Positions 56,159 to 64,000 of a stretch of 64,000 bases of DNA are shown piece after piece (within the stretch, counting starts at the first letter, position 1; every line of letters begins with the position of its first letter). Source of the stretch: Negativicutes bacterium (lineage in GTDB: Bacteria > Bacillota_C > Negativicutes > Sporomusales_B > JARLHX01); NCBI GenBank assembly GCA_031292035.1, contig JARLHX010000313.1, forward strand, positions 14,229-78,228. The letters are read 5' to 3'. Position numbers and translations under genes: made by a program. The notes below the pieces were generated by a model, which saw nothing but the letters and a program-made list of their open reading frames with translations, ran no database searches and was not told where the DNA came from.

Positions 56159-57046
56159 TTAGTGGCTTGACCGATAATTTTTTAAATAGTGATCCAGAAT
56201 AGCTATGCTTTGGAGGGTGCTGGCCTTGGGATACTTGTGAGTAATCCGGTAGCAGACTAAGTTGGGCGGTGTGGGTGACAAAGTGCGAATGGAATAGCAG
56301 TTTCGTTTTAAAGCGGCCTTGGCAACCCACAAGGGGACAATCACCCACTGCCGGGGATCGCGCAGCACATGAAAAATAAGGTTGGCACTGTCGAGGTTTA
56401 TTTGGGCAGGACAAAGAGGATTCCACAATTTATCATGCCAGCTTTGAAAATGGGGTCCTCCCCAAGGAACAAAAAGTTCATAATGAGGATCTAGCTCGGT
56501 GGACTGAACAACCTCGGATTGGGAATCAGAAGAGGTCTTTAGGCTCAAAATCACCATTGGTTCGGAAAAATATTCTTCTACGAGGATATTTGGCATACAT
56601 ATTTCTCTCAGGACAAAGGCCACGTCAACCTGTCGATTCTCTACTTCCTGGTATAATTCCTTGGAATGCTGAGTCCGGACCGTTAGCCGCAATGCCGGCT
56701 GATGCTGACTGATTGCGCAATATAGCTCGGGAAAAAAGAAGGTGTTAAGGCTGTCAACAGTGCCCAGGGACAAGGTGAGATGTGGACCACGCGACTGCAA
56801 AATCTGCGTCTCCCGCGAAAGGGTGAACCAGCGTTCAGCCAGGTGGGTAAATTCTTCCCCCATCGGTGTTAAACTAATTCCCTGGACTCCCTGGTTACGC
56901 TCAATCAACTTGGCGCCTACTTCTTGCTCCAATACCTTGAGGCGGTGACTTACAGACGACTGTGCTATGTGAAGTTCTTTGGCGGCGCGGGTTATACTTT
57001 GCGTTCGTATCACCGCCAAGAATGCTTCGACCCCCAATAAATACAT
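56159..57046 (-). CDS. LysR-family transcriptional regulator
   Basis: A 295-residue LTTR: HTH in residues 5-60 (FLAVIRTQSITRAAKELHIAQSSVSHRLKVLEQEVGAKLIER) and a periplasmic-binding-like effector domain. ATG 57046 follows TTGGAGGTATCT; an in-frame ATG at 57097 is less likely. It is divergent from the split hydro-lyase genes, which it probably controls in response to their substrate. Confidence 0.9.
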   Translation of the reverse strand: MYLLGVEAFLAVIRTQSITRAAKELHIAQSSVSHRLKVLEQEVGAKLIERNQGVQGISLTPMGEEFTHLAERWFTLSRETQILQSRGPHLTLSLGTVDSLNTFFFPELYCAISQHQPALRLTVRTQHSKELYQEVENRQVDVAFVLREICMPNILVEEYFSEPMVILSLKTSSDSQSEVVQSTELDPHYELFVPWGGPHFQSWHDKLWNPLCPAQINLDSANLIFHVLRDPRQWVIVPLWVAKAALKRNCYSIRTLSPTPPNLVCYRITHKYPKASTLQSIAILDHYLKNYRSSH

Positions 57047-57185
57047 AGATACCTCCAAACATCGACCATATAGATATTTTATGATGATATTGTTCATTTT
57101 ACAAAACGTTTATCTATATTTATAATTTTAAATAATATGGCAGTTCTGTCAATATTGAAAATCAATTAAAAAGGAGACTGTCGCT

Positions 57186-57464
57186 ATGTTGAGAAGAAGC
57201 AAGGTTATGAGTCCGAAGGACTCGGTCGCGGTGTTGCTGGAGAATGCCCAAAAAGGAGACAGCATAAAGCTACCCCAGGGGGAAATTGTTCTGCTGGAAG
57301 ACATTGAATTTGCCCATAAGGTCGCAATCGTGGATTTTGCTGCCAAAGCTCCTGTTTATAAGTATGGTGTCGAGATTGGTTATATGGAAAATGCGACCCC
57401 GAAGGGTACCTGGATCCACAATCATAATATGATGTGCGACCGCGGCAGGAAAGCGGGCCACTAA
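57186..57464 (+). CDS. UxaA-family hydro-lyase, small (SAF-domain) subunit
   Basis: A 92-residue SAF-domain protein: SVAVLLENAQKGD, AHKVAIVDFAAKAPVYKYGVEIGYM and the ending GTWIHNHNM. It is the detached N-terminal part of altronate/galactarate dehydratases (also SuyA of sulfolactate lyase). It starts after AAAAGGAGACTGTCGCT. It must pair with the large subunit 37 bp downstream. Confidence 0.88.
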   Translation: MLRRSKVMSPKDSVAVLLENAQKGDSIKLPQGEIVLLEDIEFAHKVAIVDFAAKAPVYKYGVEIGYMENATPKGTWIHNHNMMCDRGRKAGH

Positions 57465-57501
57465 GAGGCCTTATCGAGCTTATAGATACTAAAGGAGTGG
57501 A

Positions 57502-58683
57502 ATGGTAATGGCAATGAAATTTATGGGTTATAAGCGTGCGAATGGGACAGTTGGTGTACGAAATTATATTGCAATAATTCCCTCAGTCTTTTGCGCCAAT
57601 ACTGTATGTGAGCGGATTGCCAGACAGGTTGAAGGTGCAGTCGCCCTGCGCCATCCTGTTGGCTGTGGGCAGCAAGGCCTTGATCTTGAGTTTACGGCGC
57701 GGACGCTTATTGCGATGGGAAATCACCCTAATGTTGCGGCAGTTGTCGTTGTCGGCCTGGGCTGCGAGCGCTTTAAACCGACCGAGTTATACGAAGGCAT
57801 CAAGAAATCGGGCAAGCCGGTCGGTATACTGGTGATTCAGGATGACGGCGGCTCGGTGCAGACGATTGAAAAGGGTGTCCGGATGGCCAAAGAGTTTGCT
57901 GAGCAGGAGCTGACTCGTCCCCGCGTCGAGTGCGATCTATCCGAGCTGCTGGTGGCGGTCAAATGTGGCGGAACCGATGCAACAAGCGGTCTTGCAGCTA
58001 ACCCGACGCTCGGGGAGATGTGCGACATCCTGACCTCGCACGGTGGCAGTGGTATCATATCGGAACTGAACGAATTGATCGGCACTGAAGATGTGCTTGC
58101 AGGTCGGGCGATCAATGAAGAGGTTGCCAAAAAAGTCTATGCCGCGGTCTATGAAGTAGAAGATCGAATGCGCAACCGCTTGGATGAACGCTATCCGGAG
58201 CGCAACTTTTTGATGTCACCCGGGAATTTTGACGGTGGGGTCAGCTCGATTGTCGAGAAGTCGCTTGGCGGTATCCACAAATCGGGAACATCGCCTATTG
58301 TTGATGTCCTTGAATATGCGGTTCCTGCAGAGGCGGGTCAAAAGGGCATGTTTATGATGAATTCTGACAGTCACGACGGCGAAGTGGTTACAGGCATGAT
58401 TGGCTGCGGCGCGCAGATTGTTTGCTTTACAAGCGGCCGGGGCAATCCGACCGGGTTCCCATTTGTGCCGGTTATAAAAGTGACAGGGAATGATTTCACC
58501 TTTGAAAAGATGAAGGACGACTTTGACTTTAATGCAGGCGGAATGATTTCAAAAGACGATTCGCTTGAAGACACAGGCAGAAGATTCTTTGACATGGTTC
58601 TTCGCGTAGCGAACGGTGAGAAGGTTAAATCAGAGAATGGTGCTGATGAGCTCTTCTGTATTGCCAGAAGGAACGTCCTCTAG
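57502..58683 (+). CDS. UxaA-family hydro-lyase, large subunit (altronate dehydratase type)
   Basis: A 393-residue subunit starting MKFMGYKRANGTVGVRNYIAIIPSVFCAN after a short N-terminal extension, with HPVGCGQQG and LAVKCGGTDATSGLAANPTLG, typical of UxaA large domains that bind iron. With the small subunit it would dehydrate a sugar acid (altronate, galactarate) to a 2-keto-3-deoxy acid, or act as sulfolactate lyase. ATG 57502 or 57508 are both possible behind AAAGGAGTGG. The sugar-acid neighbours favour the first role. Confidence 0.87.
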   Translation: MVMAMKFMGYKRANGTVGVRNYIAIIPSVFCANTVCERIARQVEGAVALRHPVGCGQQGLDLEFTARTLIAMGNHPNVAAVVVVGLGCERFKPTELYEGIKKSGKPVGILVIQDDGGSVQTIEKGVRMAKEFAEQELTRPRVECDLSELLVAVKCGGTDATSGLAANPTLGEMCDILTSHGGSGIISELNELIGTEDVLAGRAINEEVAKKVYAAVYEVEDRMRNRLDERYPERNFLMSPGNFDGGVSSIVEKSLGGIHKSGTSPIVDVLEYAVPAEAGQKGMFMMNSDSHDGEVVTGMIGCGAQIVCFTSGRGNPTGFPFVPVIKVTGNDFTFEKMKDDFDFNAGGMISKDDSLEDTGRRFFDMVLRVANGEKVKSENGADELFCIARRNVL

Positions 58684-58741
58684 TCCATACAGGCTGCAGT
58701 TGCAGAGTAAAGAAACGCGGCGACATCGGGAAATTCAAACT

Positions 58742-58784
58742 GAAAGACCATCTTTGCTGTTTGGCAAAGATGGTCTTCGTTTTG
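58742..58784. terminator. Bidirectional intrinsic terminator
   Basis: AAGACCATCTTTGC and GCAAAGATGGTCTT around TGTTTG, followed by CGTTTTG. Confidence 0.85.
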
Positions 58785-58854
58785 ATCCTCGGGTGAGTAA
58801 ATGATTGATAAGGGAACGAAACCTGCATGGATTAAATCTCTTTTTGTTCTGTAG

Positions 58855-60123
58855 TTAGAACAGGTTGCCGCTGGCGTCGAACGCGAGATGATATGGACTA
58901 CTGATAATGGAAAGATTTTTGTTCTCCCGGGAATGACCGGCAAGATTTTCCGTTACCTCTATCTCATCAAGAGTCAGGGTATTTTTGATTCTGACAAGGG
59001 TGAGGTTTTCTTTGTCCAGGCAGTTACAGGTTTTGATACAGGCCTGGATTGCCTGCCTGTCGCTTTTCAGCACCATGGGGATTTTGACACTGGCCGGAAT
59101 GGTCGAGGTGAGTGAATTAGGGTAGGTGTCCTCGAAAGAAAACTTGTCAAAGGCCCGTTTGGTGGTAAAATCGGCGATGCCGAGACCGTTCGCATTGCCG
59201 TGCGATACGGCAGTTACGTCGAGAATGGCAAAACGGGCAACGCTTGGGCCGCCGGACACATAGGGAGTATGATATCTGCCGGCGATATTGGTGTCAAAGC
59301 CGGTGCCGCTGATATTTTTGCCGATTTCGTCAATGATGAGCACATCAATCTTATCAAAATACAGTTTGGGACAAAGGCGCTTGCTTTCCGCCTGCAGGGA
59401 GGGCTCGACATGCTCAATCTCCGCTGGTTCCAATACTTCGATGCGGCAGGTTTCGTGATAGGCATTCTCCAAAATACCCACGCCAAACAAAATATTAGCC
59501 TTTGCCAGGGAGACTTTGGCCATCGCCGGGATATTTTCGGCTGCAGTCCCAAGGCCAAGTTCATGGCAGATGTCGGCCCCTTTTTGCTTGCCCAGCCCGA
59601 TTGTAACCATCTTCATCAGACCGCTTTCCACCGGGCCGCGAAAGGCGGTATGGGGTTTAATGCGGTTGATGATAATGGTGCCGTCGGCGCTGAAAGCGTG
59701 TTTATCGAAAAAGACGGGATAGCCGGTAGATGATATGCCCACCTGAACCGTCTCCATCGAAGAACGAATGGGTGCACCGATATATTCCTCCGAAAAGCCC
59801 ATGCCGATTAGCATATCGCGCTGACCGTCGGCAGTAGCGCCTGCGTGGCTGCCCATCGCCGGTACGAGAAAGGGGTGAGCGCCAGCCAGCTTTATTGCCT
59901 CTACAAGGCATTTGACCATCGCCGGCAGGTTGGTGATGCCTCTGCTGCCGCAGGATATGGCAATCTCTTGGCCTGGTTTGATCTGGGCCATTACGTCTTT
60001 GGCGGCCAATTTGGCGGTTAACTCCCTGATGGGGTCGCTGATAACCGGCCGTTCGAAGATCTGTCTTACCTTCACTACTTTTGGAATGGCAATGGGGTCA
60101 AGAAGACGGTCAATCGTGCTCAC
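58855..60123 (-). CDS. LarA-like (DUF2088, lactate racemase domain) protein
   Basis: A 422-residue protein with the LarA N-terminal domain: GQEIAISCGSRGITNLP, AMGSHAGATADGQ, and FDKHAFSADGTIIINRIKPHTAFRGPVESGLMKMVTIGLGK, where the His and Lys residues correspond to the region binding the nickel-pincer cofactor in LarA. Such homologues are proposed to epimerise hydroxy acids. GTG start behind GGAGG. It follows the enolase-superfamily gene by 48 bp in one operon, pointing to a sugar-acid epimerase (inference). LarBCE cofactor genes are not in the window. Confidence 0.85.
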   Translation of the reverse strand: MSTIDRLLDPIAIPKVVKVRQIFERPVISDPIRELTAKLAAKDVMAQIKPGQEIAISCGSRGITNLPAMVKCLVEAIKLAGAHPFLVPAMGSHAGATADGQRDMLIGMGFSEEYIGAPIRSSMETVQVGISSTGYPVFFDKHAFSADGTIIINRIKPHTAFRGPVESGLMKMVTIGLGKQKGADICHELGLGTAAENIPAMAKVSLAKANILFGVGILENAYHETCRIEVLEPAEIEHVEPSLQAESKRLCPKLYFDKIDVLIIDEIGKNISGTGFDTNIAGRYHTPYVSGGPSVARFAILDVTAVSHGNANGLGIADFTTKRAFDKFSFEDTYPNSLTSTIPASVKIPMVLKSDRQAIQACIKTCNCLDKENLTLVRIKNTLTLDEIEVTENLAGHSRENKNLSIISSPYHLAFDASGNLF

Positions 60124-60171
60124 GGTATAACCTCCTTGTCAACGCTCACTATTGAGTGTCAGGTGCTCGGA

Positions 60172-61266
60172 TTACTTCGTTCTTAGCAGTTTAACTTCAG
60201 CCATATTCAGCTCGATGCCCAGGCCGGGCTTATTGGGCACTTTGAGCATGCTATTTACCGGCAGCAGGGGTTCTTTCAGCACGCGGTCAAACGAAATACA
60301 CGGCGAATCACTCGGGAAATACTCGAGGTAGATTGCCGCATCAGAGGCTGCGGCGCAGTGGACATGGACATCAAAGAAATAGTGGGGCGCGATCGGATAA
60401 TTCCAGGCGCTGGCCATCGCGCTGACCTTCATCCACTCCGAAATACCACCGACCACAGTCACATCGGGCTGCAAAATGTCGGCAGCCCGTTTTTGAATAA
60501 TATCTTTGAATCCCCAGCGGGTACATTCTAGCTCGCCGGTGGCAACAGCCATGTCGAGAACTTCCGCCACCCGCGCCGATCCATCGAGATTATCCGGCAT
60601 GGTCGGCTCTTCCAGCCAGCGGATGCCGAATTCCTCAAAACGCCGGCCGGCTCTGATTGCGGTGGTGTAATCATCGTAGCTATTGTTGGCGTCAACCATC
60701 ATATCGCAATCATAGCCGATGATATCCCGGACCACCTTGATTCTCTCCAAGTCTTCCTTTAAAGATGCGCCGCCGACCCGGATTTTAAATTGTTTGAAGC
60801 CCCGTCGAACCATCTCTTCCGCTTCGGCAGCTAGGTCTTTGATGGTCTTGCCCTGCTGATAATAGCCGAAGCTGACATAACAGGGAATTTCGTCGCGAAA
60901 GCCACCCAAGATGTGGGCTACCGGCCGGTTGGCCGCTTTCCCCATAATGTCCCATAGGGCAATATCGATGGTGCTGATGCCGCGGATGACAGCCCCTTTG
61001 CGTCCCTGCATCAGGTTGGTGTGGTACATCTTGTTCCAAAGCTTCTCCGTCATAAAAGGATCTTCGCCGATGACTTCTTTCTTTAAGGCTTCGATTGCAG
61101 CATGGACGATTTCTCCGCCGCGGGCATAGCCAAAGCCGGTGATGCCCTCGTCGGTATCGACCAGAACGACATTGAAATCACGGCTGGTATAAGTATGGAT
61201 GGATGTTTTCACCGGGTTGGCCAAGGGAATCGAGACAATCATGTTTTCAATATGGGTGATTTTCAT
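60172..61266 (-). CDS. Mandelate racemase/muconate lactonizing enzyme (enolase superfamily) dehydratase
   Basis: A 364-residue enzyme with the capping domain (1-125) and the barrel. Catalytic base motif Lys161-Ile-Arg163; metal ligands Asp192 (MVDANN), Glu219 (WLEEP) and Glu245 (TGELE); Asp268 and His295 (IAPHYF) as the second acid/base pair. This set suits sugar-acid dehydratases of the MR subgroup. The exact sugar acid cannot be read. First gene of the operon with the LarA-like protein; the start follows GGGGGTAATCTCCA. Confidence 0.9.
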   Translation of the reverse strand: MKITHIENMIVSIPLANPVKTSIHTYTSRDFNVVLVDTDEGITGFGYARGGEIVHAAIEALKKEVIGEDPFMTEKLWNKMYHTNLMQGRKGAVIRGISTIDIALWDIMGKAANRPVAHILGGFRDEIPCYVSFGYYQQGKTIKDLAAEAEEMVRRGFKQFKIRVGGASLKEDLERIKVVRDIIGYDCDMMVDANNSYDDYTTAIRAGRRFEEFGIRWLEEPTMPDNLDGSARVAEVLDMAVATGELECTRWGFKDIIQKRAADILQPDVTVVGGISEWMKVSAMASAWNYPIAPHYFFDVHVHCAAASDAAIYLEYFPSDSPCISFDRVLKEPLLPVNSMLKVPNKPGLGIELNMAEVKLLRTK

Positions 61267-62052
61267 TGGAGATTACCCCCTTCAAAATTAATTTGACGAC
61301 CGCAAAACATAATCTATGATATATTGTATGACAATTTAGAAGACGAGTCAACTGCTTAGCGTGGAATGAAAGATCAGCTATATTTATCACAAATAGTATA
61401 GCGAAATATACGAAGGGGAGCAACTTAGGATTTATATTGCGAAGCCGCGAACAGACCGTGCCTTTCGGCGAAGATTGATACAAGAAAAAAGGAATCAGGC
61501 GTATTTTAATCGGATTATTTTATGCAGTGGGCTTGGAGTTCAGCGCAGATTATGCTAACGTGAACGCGAAGTCCGTGCATCGGGAATGAATTATTTTGGC
61601 CATTTTTGTATCTGGGAATATGGATATTAATGCTTGCTATTTTCTGATTAATAAAATAAAATTGACCATGGATAGTAATAATTTTAATGGGGCTAAGGAC
61701 TAGTTTTGGGAGCAGCGACAGGGATTAGACTGCGAATGTATTTTGCATGCAAAATTACTGCTAGCAAACTATCTTGTGGCGACTGTGAGCGACTAGTCTG
61801 ATTTAGCGGCTTAGCATATGCATATATTTTGCATGCAGGATTATTGTATGCAAAATATATCGTGACCTAAGTGGCAAGCACCTTTATGAGCGTAGGGAAC
61901 TAGCTGCCACTATGCACCCATTGATGAGTGAAAATCCCGGACGAAAGGGCGCACCCGTGGGGTTCAAAGAATTGCTGCCGAAGATGGCAGAGGACTTAAT
62001 TAGCGCAGAAGGCTCTTTTTTCTGGGTGATAAAAAATAAGGAGGATACAGTA
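61267..62052. promoter_or_regulatory. 786-bp intergenic region with paired palindromes
   Basis: No gene is supported, although the frame of the acyl-CoA dehydrogenase is open back to 61912. Two related palindromic sites occur: ATTTTGCATGCAAAAT (61740-61755, perfect 16 bp) and ATATATTTTGCAT-N13-ATGCAAAATATAT (61822-61860). They share TTTTGCAT/ATGCAAAA halves and are likely operators for the downstream acyl-CoA genes. Confidence 0.6.
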
Positions 62053-63192
62053 ATGAATTTCGTACTTACACCGGAACAAGAAGACATCCGCAAAATGGTG
62101 CGGGAATTTGCCGAAAAATCGGTGGCGCCGACCGCGGCGGAAAGGGATGAAAAAGAACTCTTTCCCCGGAATATTTTTGACCAGATGGGCGAGCTGGGTA
62201 TCCTTGGTCTGCCTTATCCTGAAGAATACGGCGGAGCAGGCAGTGATTTCGTCAGCTATTCGATCGCTGTGGAGGAAATCTCCCGCGTGTGTGGTTCTAC
62301 CGGGATCGGATTGTCGGTACATGTTTCGCTGTGTGCCTGGCCGATTTTTAAATATGGGACAGAAGAGCAAAAACAAAAATACCTCCGCCCTCTGGCAGAA
62401 GGCACCAAACTCGGCGCTTTCGGCCTGACCGAACCCAACGCCGGAACCGACGCCGCCGCCGGATCGACCATCGCGGTGAAGGACGGCGACAGCTATGTGA
62501 TCAACGGCACCAAGGTGTTCAATACCAATGGCGGGGAAGCCGAAATTGAGGTTGTTTTTGCTGCCACCGATAAAGCGGCTGGGCTCAAGGGACTGAGTGC
62601 GTTTATTGTTGAAAAGGGCACCCCTGGCTTTACCTTTGGTAAAAGAGAAGTGAAAATGGGGATCCGCTCCTCGGTTCAGCGCGAACTTATTTTTGAAAAC
62701 TGCCGCGTTCCTGCCGCCAATCTCCTCGGCAAAGAAGGCGAAGGCTTTAAGATCGCCATGACCACTCTTGACGGCGGTCGGATTGGTGTGGCGTCGCAAT
62801 CGGTAGGCCTCGCCCAGGGCGCGTTGGAACATGCTATTAAATATTCCAAGGAACGGATTCAGTTTGGTAAGCCGATTGCCGCCAACCAGGCCATTTCTTT
62901 CATGTTGGCCGATATGGCAACAAAGGTTGAAGCCGCCAGATTGTTGACTTACCGGGCAGCCTACAATAAGTCACATCACATCCCTTATGCCAAGGAGGCT
63001 GCCATGGCTAAAATGTTTGCTTCCGACTCGGCGATGTCAGTTACAACAGATGCCGTGCAGATCTTCGGCGGCTACGGCTTCAGCCGGGAGTACCCGGTGG
63101 AACGTCTGATGCGCGACGCCAAGATCACCCAGATTTACGAAGGAACCAACCAGGCAATGCGCATGGTTGTCTCGGGCTCCATCTTGAGGTAA
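62053..63192 (+). CDS. bcd: Acyl-CoA dehydrogenase (butyryl-CoA dehydrogenase type)
   Basis: A 379-residue flavoprotein: [41 protein letters not shown] (FAD/substrate), RRIAVASQ-like [17 protein letters not shown], and the C-terminal [29 protein letters not shown] with the catalytic Glu in YEGTNQ. It interconverts butyryl-CoA and crotonyl-CoA with ETF. ATG 62053 lies behind AAGGAGGATACAGT. Its link with etfB suggests the electron-bifurcating Bcd/Etf type. Confidence 0.92.
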   Translation: MNFVLTPEQEDIRKMVREFAEKSVAPTAAERDEKELFPRNIFDQMGELGILGLPYPEEYGGAGSDFVSYSIAVEEISRVCGSTGIGLSVHVSLCAWPIFKYGTEEQKQKYLRPLAEGTKLGAFGLTEPNAGTDAAAGSTIAVKDGDSYVINGTKVFNTNGGEAEIEVVFAATDKAAGLKGLSAFIVEKGTPGFTFGKREVKMGIRSSVQRELIFENCRVPAANLLGKEGEGFKIAMTTLDGGRIGVASQSVGLAQGALEHAIKYSKERIQFGKPIAANQAISFMLADMATKVEAARLLTYRAAYNKSHHIPYAKEAAMAKMFASDSAMSVTTDAVQIFGGYGFSREYPVERLMRDAKITQIYEGTNQAMRMVVSGSILR

Positions 63193-63326
63193 TTTAGTCT
63201 GCCTGTGGGCGTTGAATCAGCGGTATACAATGCTCTGGCTTTAAACGGCGCCAATGGCACCCAAAAGGGACGCCGCATTTTTAAAATGCGGATGATATAT
63301 TTCTACCAAAACAGGAGGTTCAAGGA

Positions 63327-64000
63327 ATGGAAATCGTAGTATGTGTCAAGCAAGTGCCTGACACCACCGAAGTAAAGATCGATCCGGTAACCAATACCCT
63401 CATCCGCCAGGGAGTACCGAGCATCGTCAACCCCTTCGACAAAAATGCCGTCGAAGCAGCCCTCCAGCTAAAAGAAAAATACGGCGGCAAAGTCACCGTC
63501 CTCTCCATGGGACCACCCCAGGCCAAAGACGCCCTCAAAGAATGCCTCGCCATGGGAGCTGACGCAGCCATCCTCATCAGCGACCGGGCCTTTGGCGGCT
63601 CCGACACACTGGCTACCAGCTATACCTTGGCGGCAGCCATCCGGAAACTGGGCGCATACGACATCATCCTCTGCGGCAAACAAGCCATCGACGGCGACAC
63701 CGCCCAAGTCGGCCCCGAAACCGCCGAGCATCTTGGCATCGCCCAAGTTACCTACGTCTCCATGATCGAAGTCGACGGCCAGAACGCCAAACTTGAGCGC
63801 GAACACGAAGAAGGCTACGAAGTCATCGAAGCCAAGCTGCCCCTGCTCGTATCGGTCATCAAAACCCTCAACTACGAACCGCGCTACCCAACCGTCAAAG
63901 GCACCATGAAAGCCAACCGGGCCGAAATCCCGGTATGGACCGCCGCCGACCTTGACGTCAAAGAAGAACGGCTGGGACTCAAAGGCTCACCCACCCAAGT
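63327..64000 (+). CDS. etfB: Electron transfer flavoprotein beta subunit (partial)
   Basis: The first 224 residues are visible; the gene runs off the right edge. MEIVVCVKQVPDTTEVKIDPVTNTLIRQG...NPFDKNAVEAALQLKEKYGG is the EtfB start, and DIILCGKQAIDGDTAQVGPETAEHLG the adenosine-nucleotide site. It takes electrons from, or delivers them to, acyl-CoA dehydrogenase. Third codon positions are almost always C or G, much more than in neighbours, as expected of a very highly expressed gene. AGGAGG precedes the ATG. Confidence 0.95.
   Translation, partial: MEIVVCVKQVPDTTEVKIDPVTNTLIRQGVPSIVNPFDKNAVEAALQLKEKYGGKVTVLSMGPPQAKDALKECLAMGADAAILISDRAFGGSDTLATSYTLAAAIRKLGAYDIILCGKQAIDGDTAQVGPETAEHLGIAQVTYVSMIEVDGQNAKLEREHEEGYEVIEAKLPLLVSVIKTLNYEPRYPTVKGTMKANRAEIPVWTAADLDVKEERLGLKGSPTQ

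Overview
The window looks like chromosomal DNA of an anaerobic, diderm Firmicute of the Negativicutes, most likely a Sporomusa-like genus. The evidence is the mix of T-box, cobalamin and yybP-ykoY riboswitches, intrinsic terminators, GGAGG-type ribosome binding sites, ferredoxin-linked 2-oxoacid oxidoreductases, a selenocysteine tRNA and PPDK with its regulatory kinase. The genus is an inference; no rRNA gene is present.

Layout, left part (1-27.8 kb, core genome, GC-rich coding): the end of an Nramp Mn transporter with a Mn2+ riboswitch on the opposite strand; a secreted GH26 hydrolase; the CcpN-like/PSRP/PPDK pyruvate-PEP switch; an M48 protease; a DUF2225 protein; a flavin reductase; MenG/UbiE; serA with a T-box that has two terminators, plus a DUF1015 gene; a thioredoxin-reductase-like flavoprotein; a YkvI-like permease; a family-4 uracil-DNA glycosylase; a two-subunit 2-oxoacid oxidoreductase; serS with a long leader; a cobalamin riboswitch with the cobalt transporter cbiMNQO; amtB-glnB with an attenuator-like leader; a nitrilase; and selC (tRNA-Sec).

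Middle part (27.88-52.74 kb): this is read as a genomic island inserted at the 3' end of selC. A damaged second copy of the selC 3' half lies in the same orientation at 52.69-52.74 kb, and a decayed tyrosine-recombinase C-terminus lies beside selC. The island carries sugar-acid genes (aldo/keto reductase, three ACS-type MFS transporters, FadR-type and IclR regulators, a chemoreceptor, a zinc alcohol dehydrogenase, KduD, KduI, a secreted double cupin). It also carries a co-directional block of nine genes: Fe-alcohol dehydrogenase, four-subunit 2-oxoacid:ferredoxin oxidoreductase, 4-hydroxybutyryl-CoA dehydratase, thiolase, 3-hydroxyacyl-CoA dehydrogenase and crotonase. Read in order, the block could turn 2,5-dioxopentanoate into 5-hydroxy-2-oxopentanoate, 4-hydroxybutyryl-CoA, crotonyl-CoA and two acetyl-CoA without a CoA-transferase. 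I have not seen this described; it is the main candidate new system here.

Right part (52.7-64 kb): a secreted esterase with one dead and one live domain, a STAS protein next to a beheaded EAL domain, a LysR regulator divergent from a split altronate-dehydratase-type hydro-lyase, a LarA-like protein with an enolase-superfamily dehydratase, and an acyl-CoA dehydrogenase with the start of etfB. These again suit sugar-acid and short-chain acyl-CoA metabolism.
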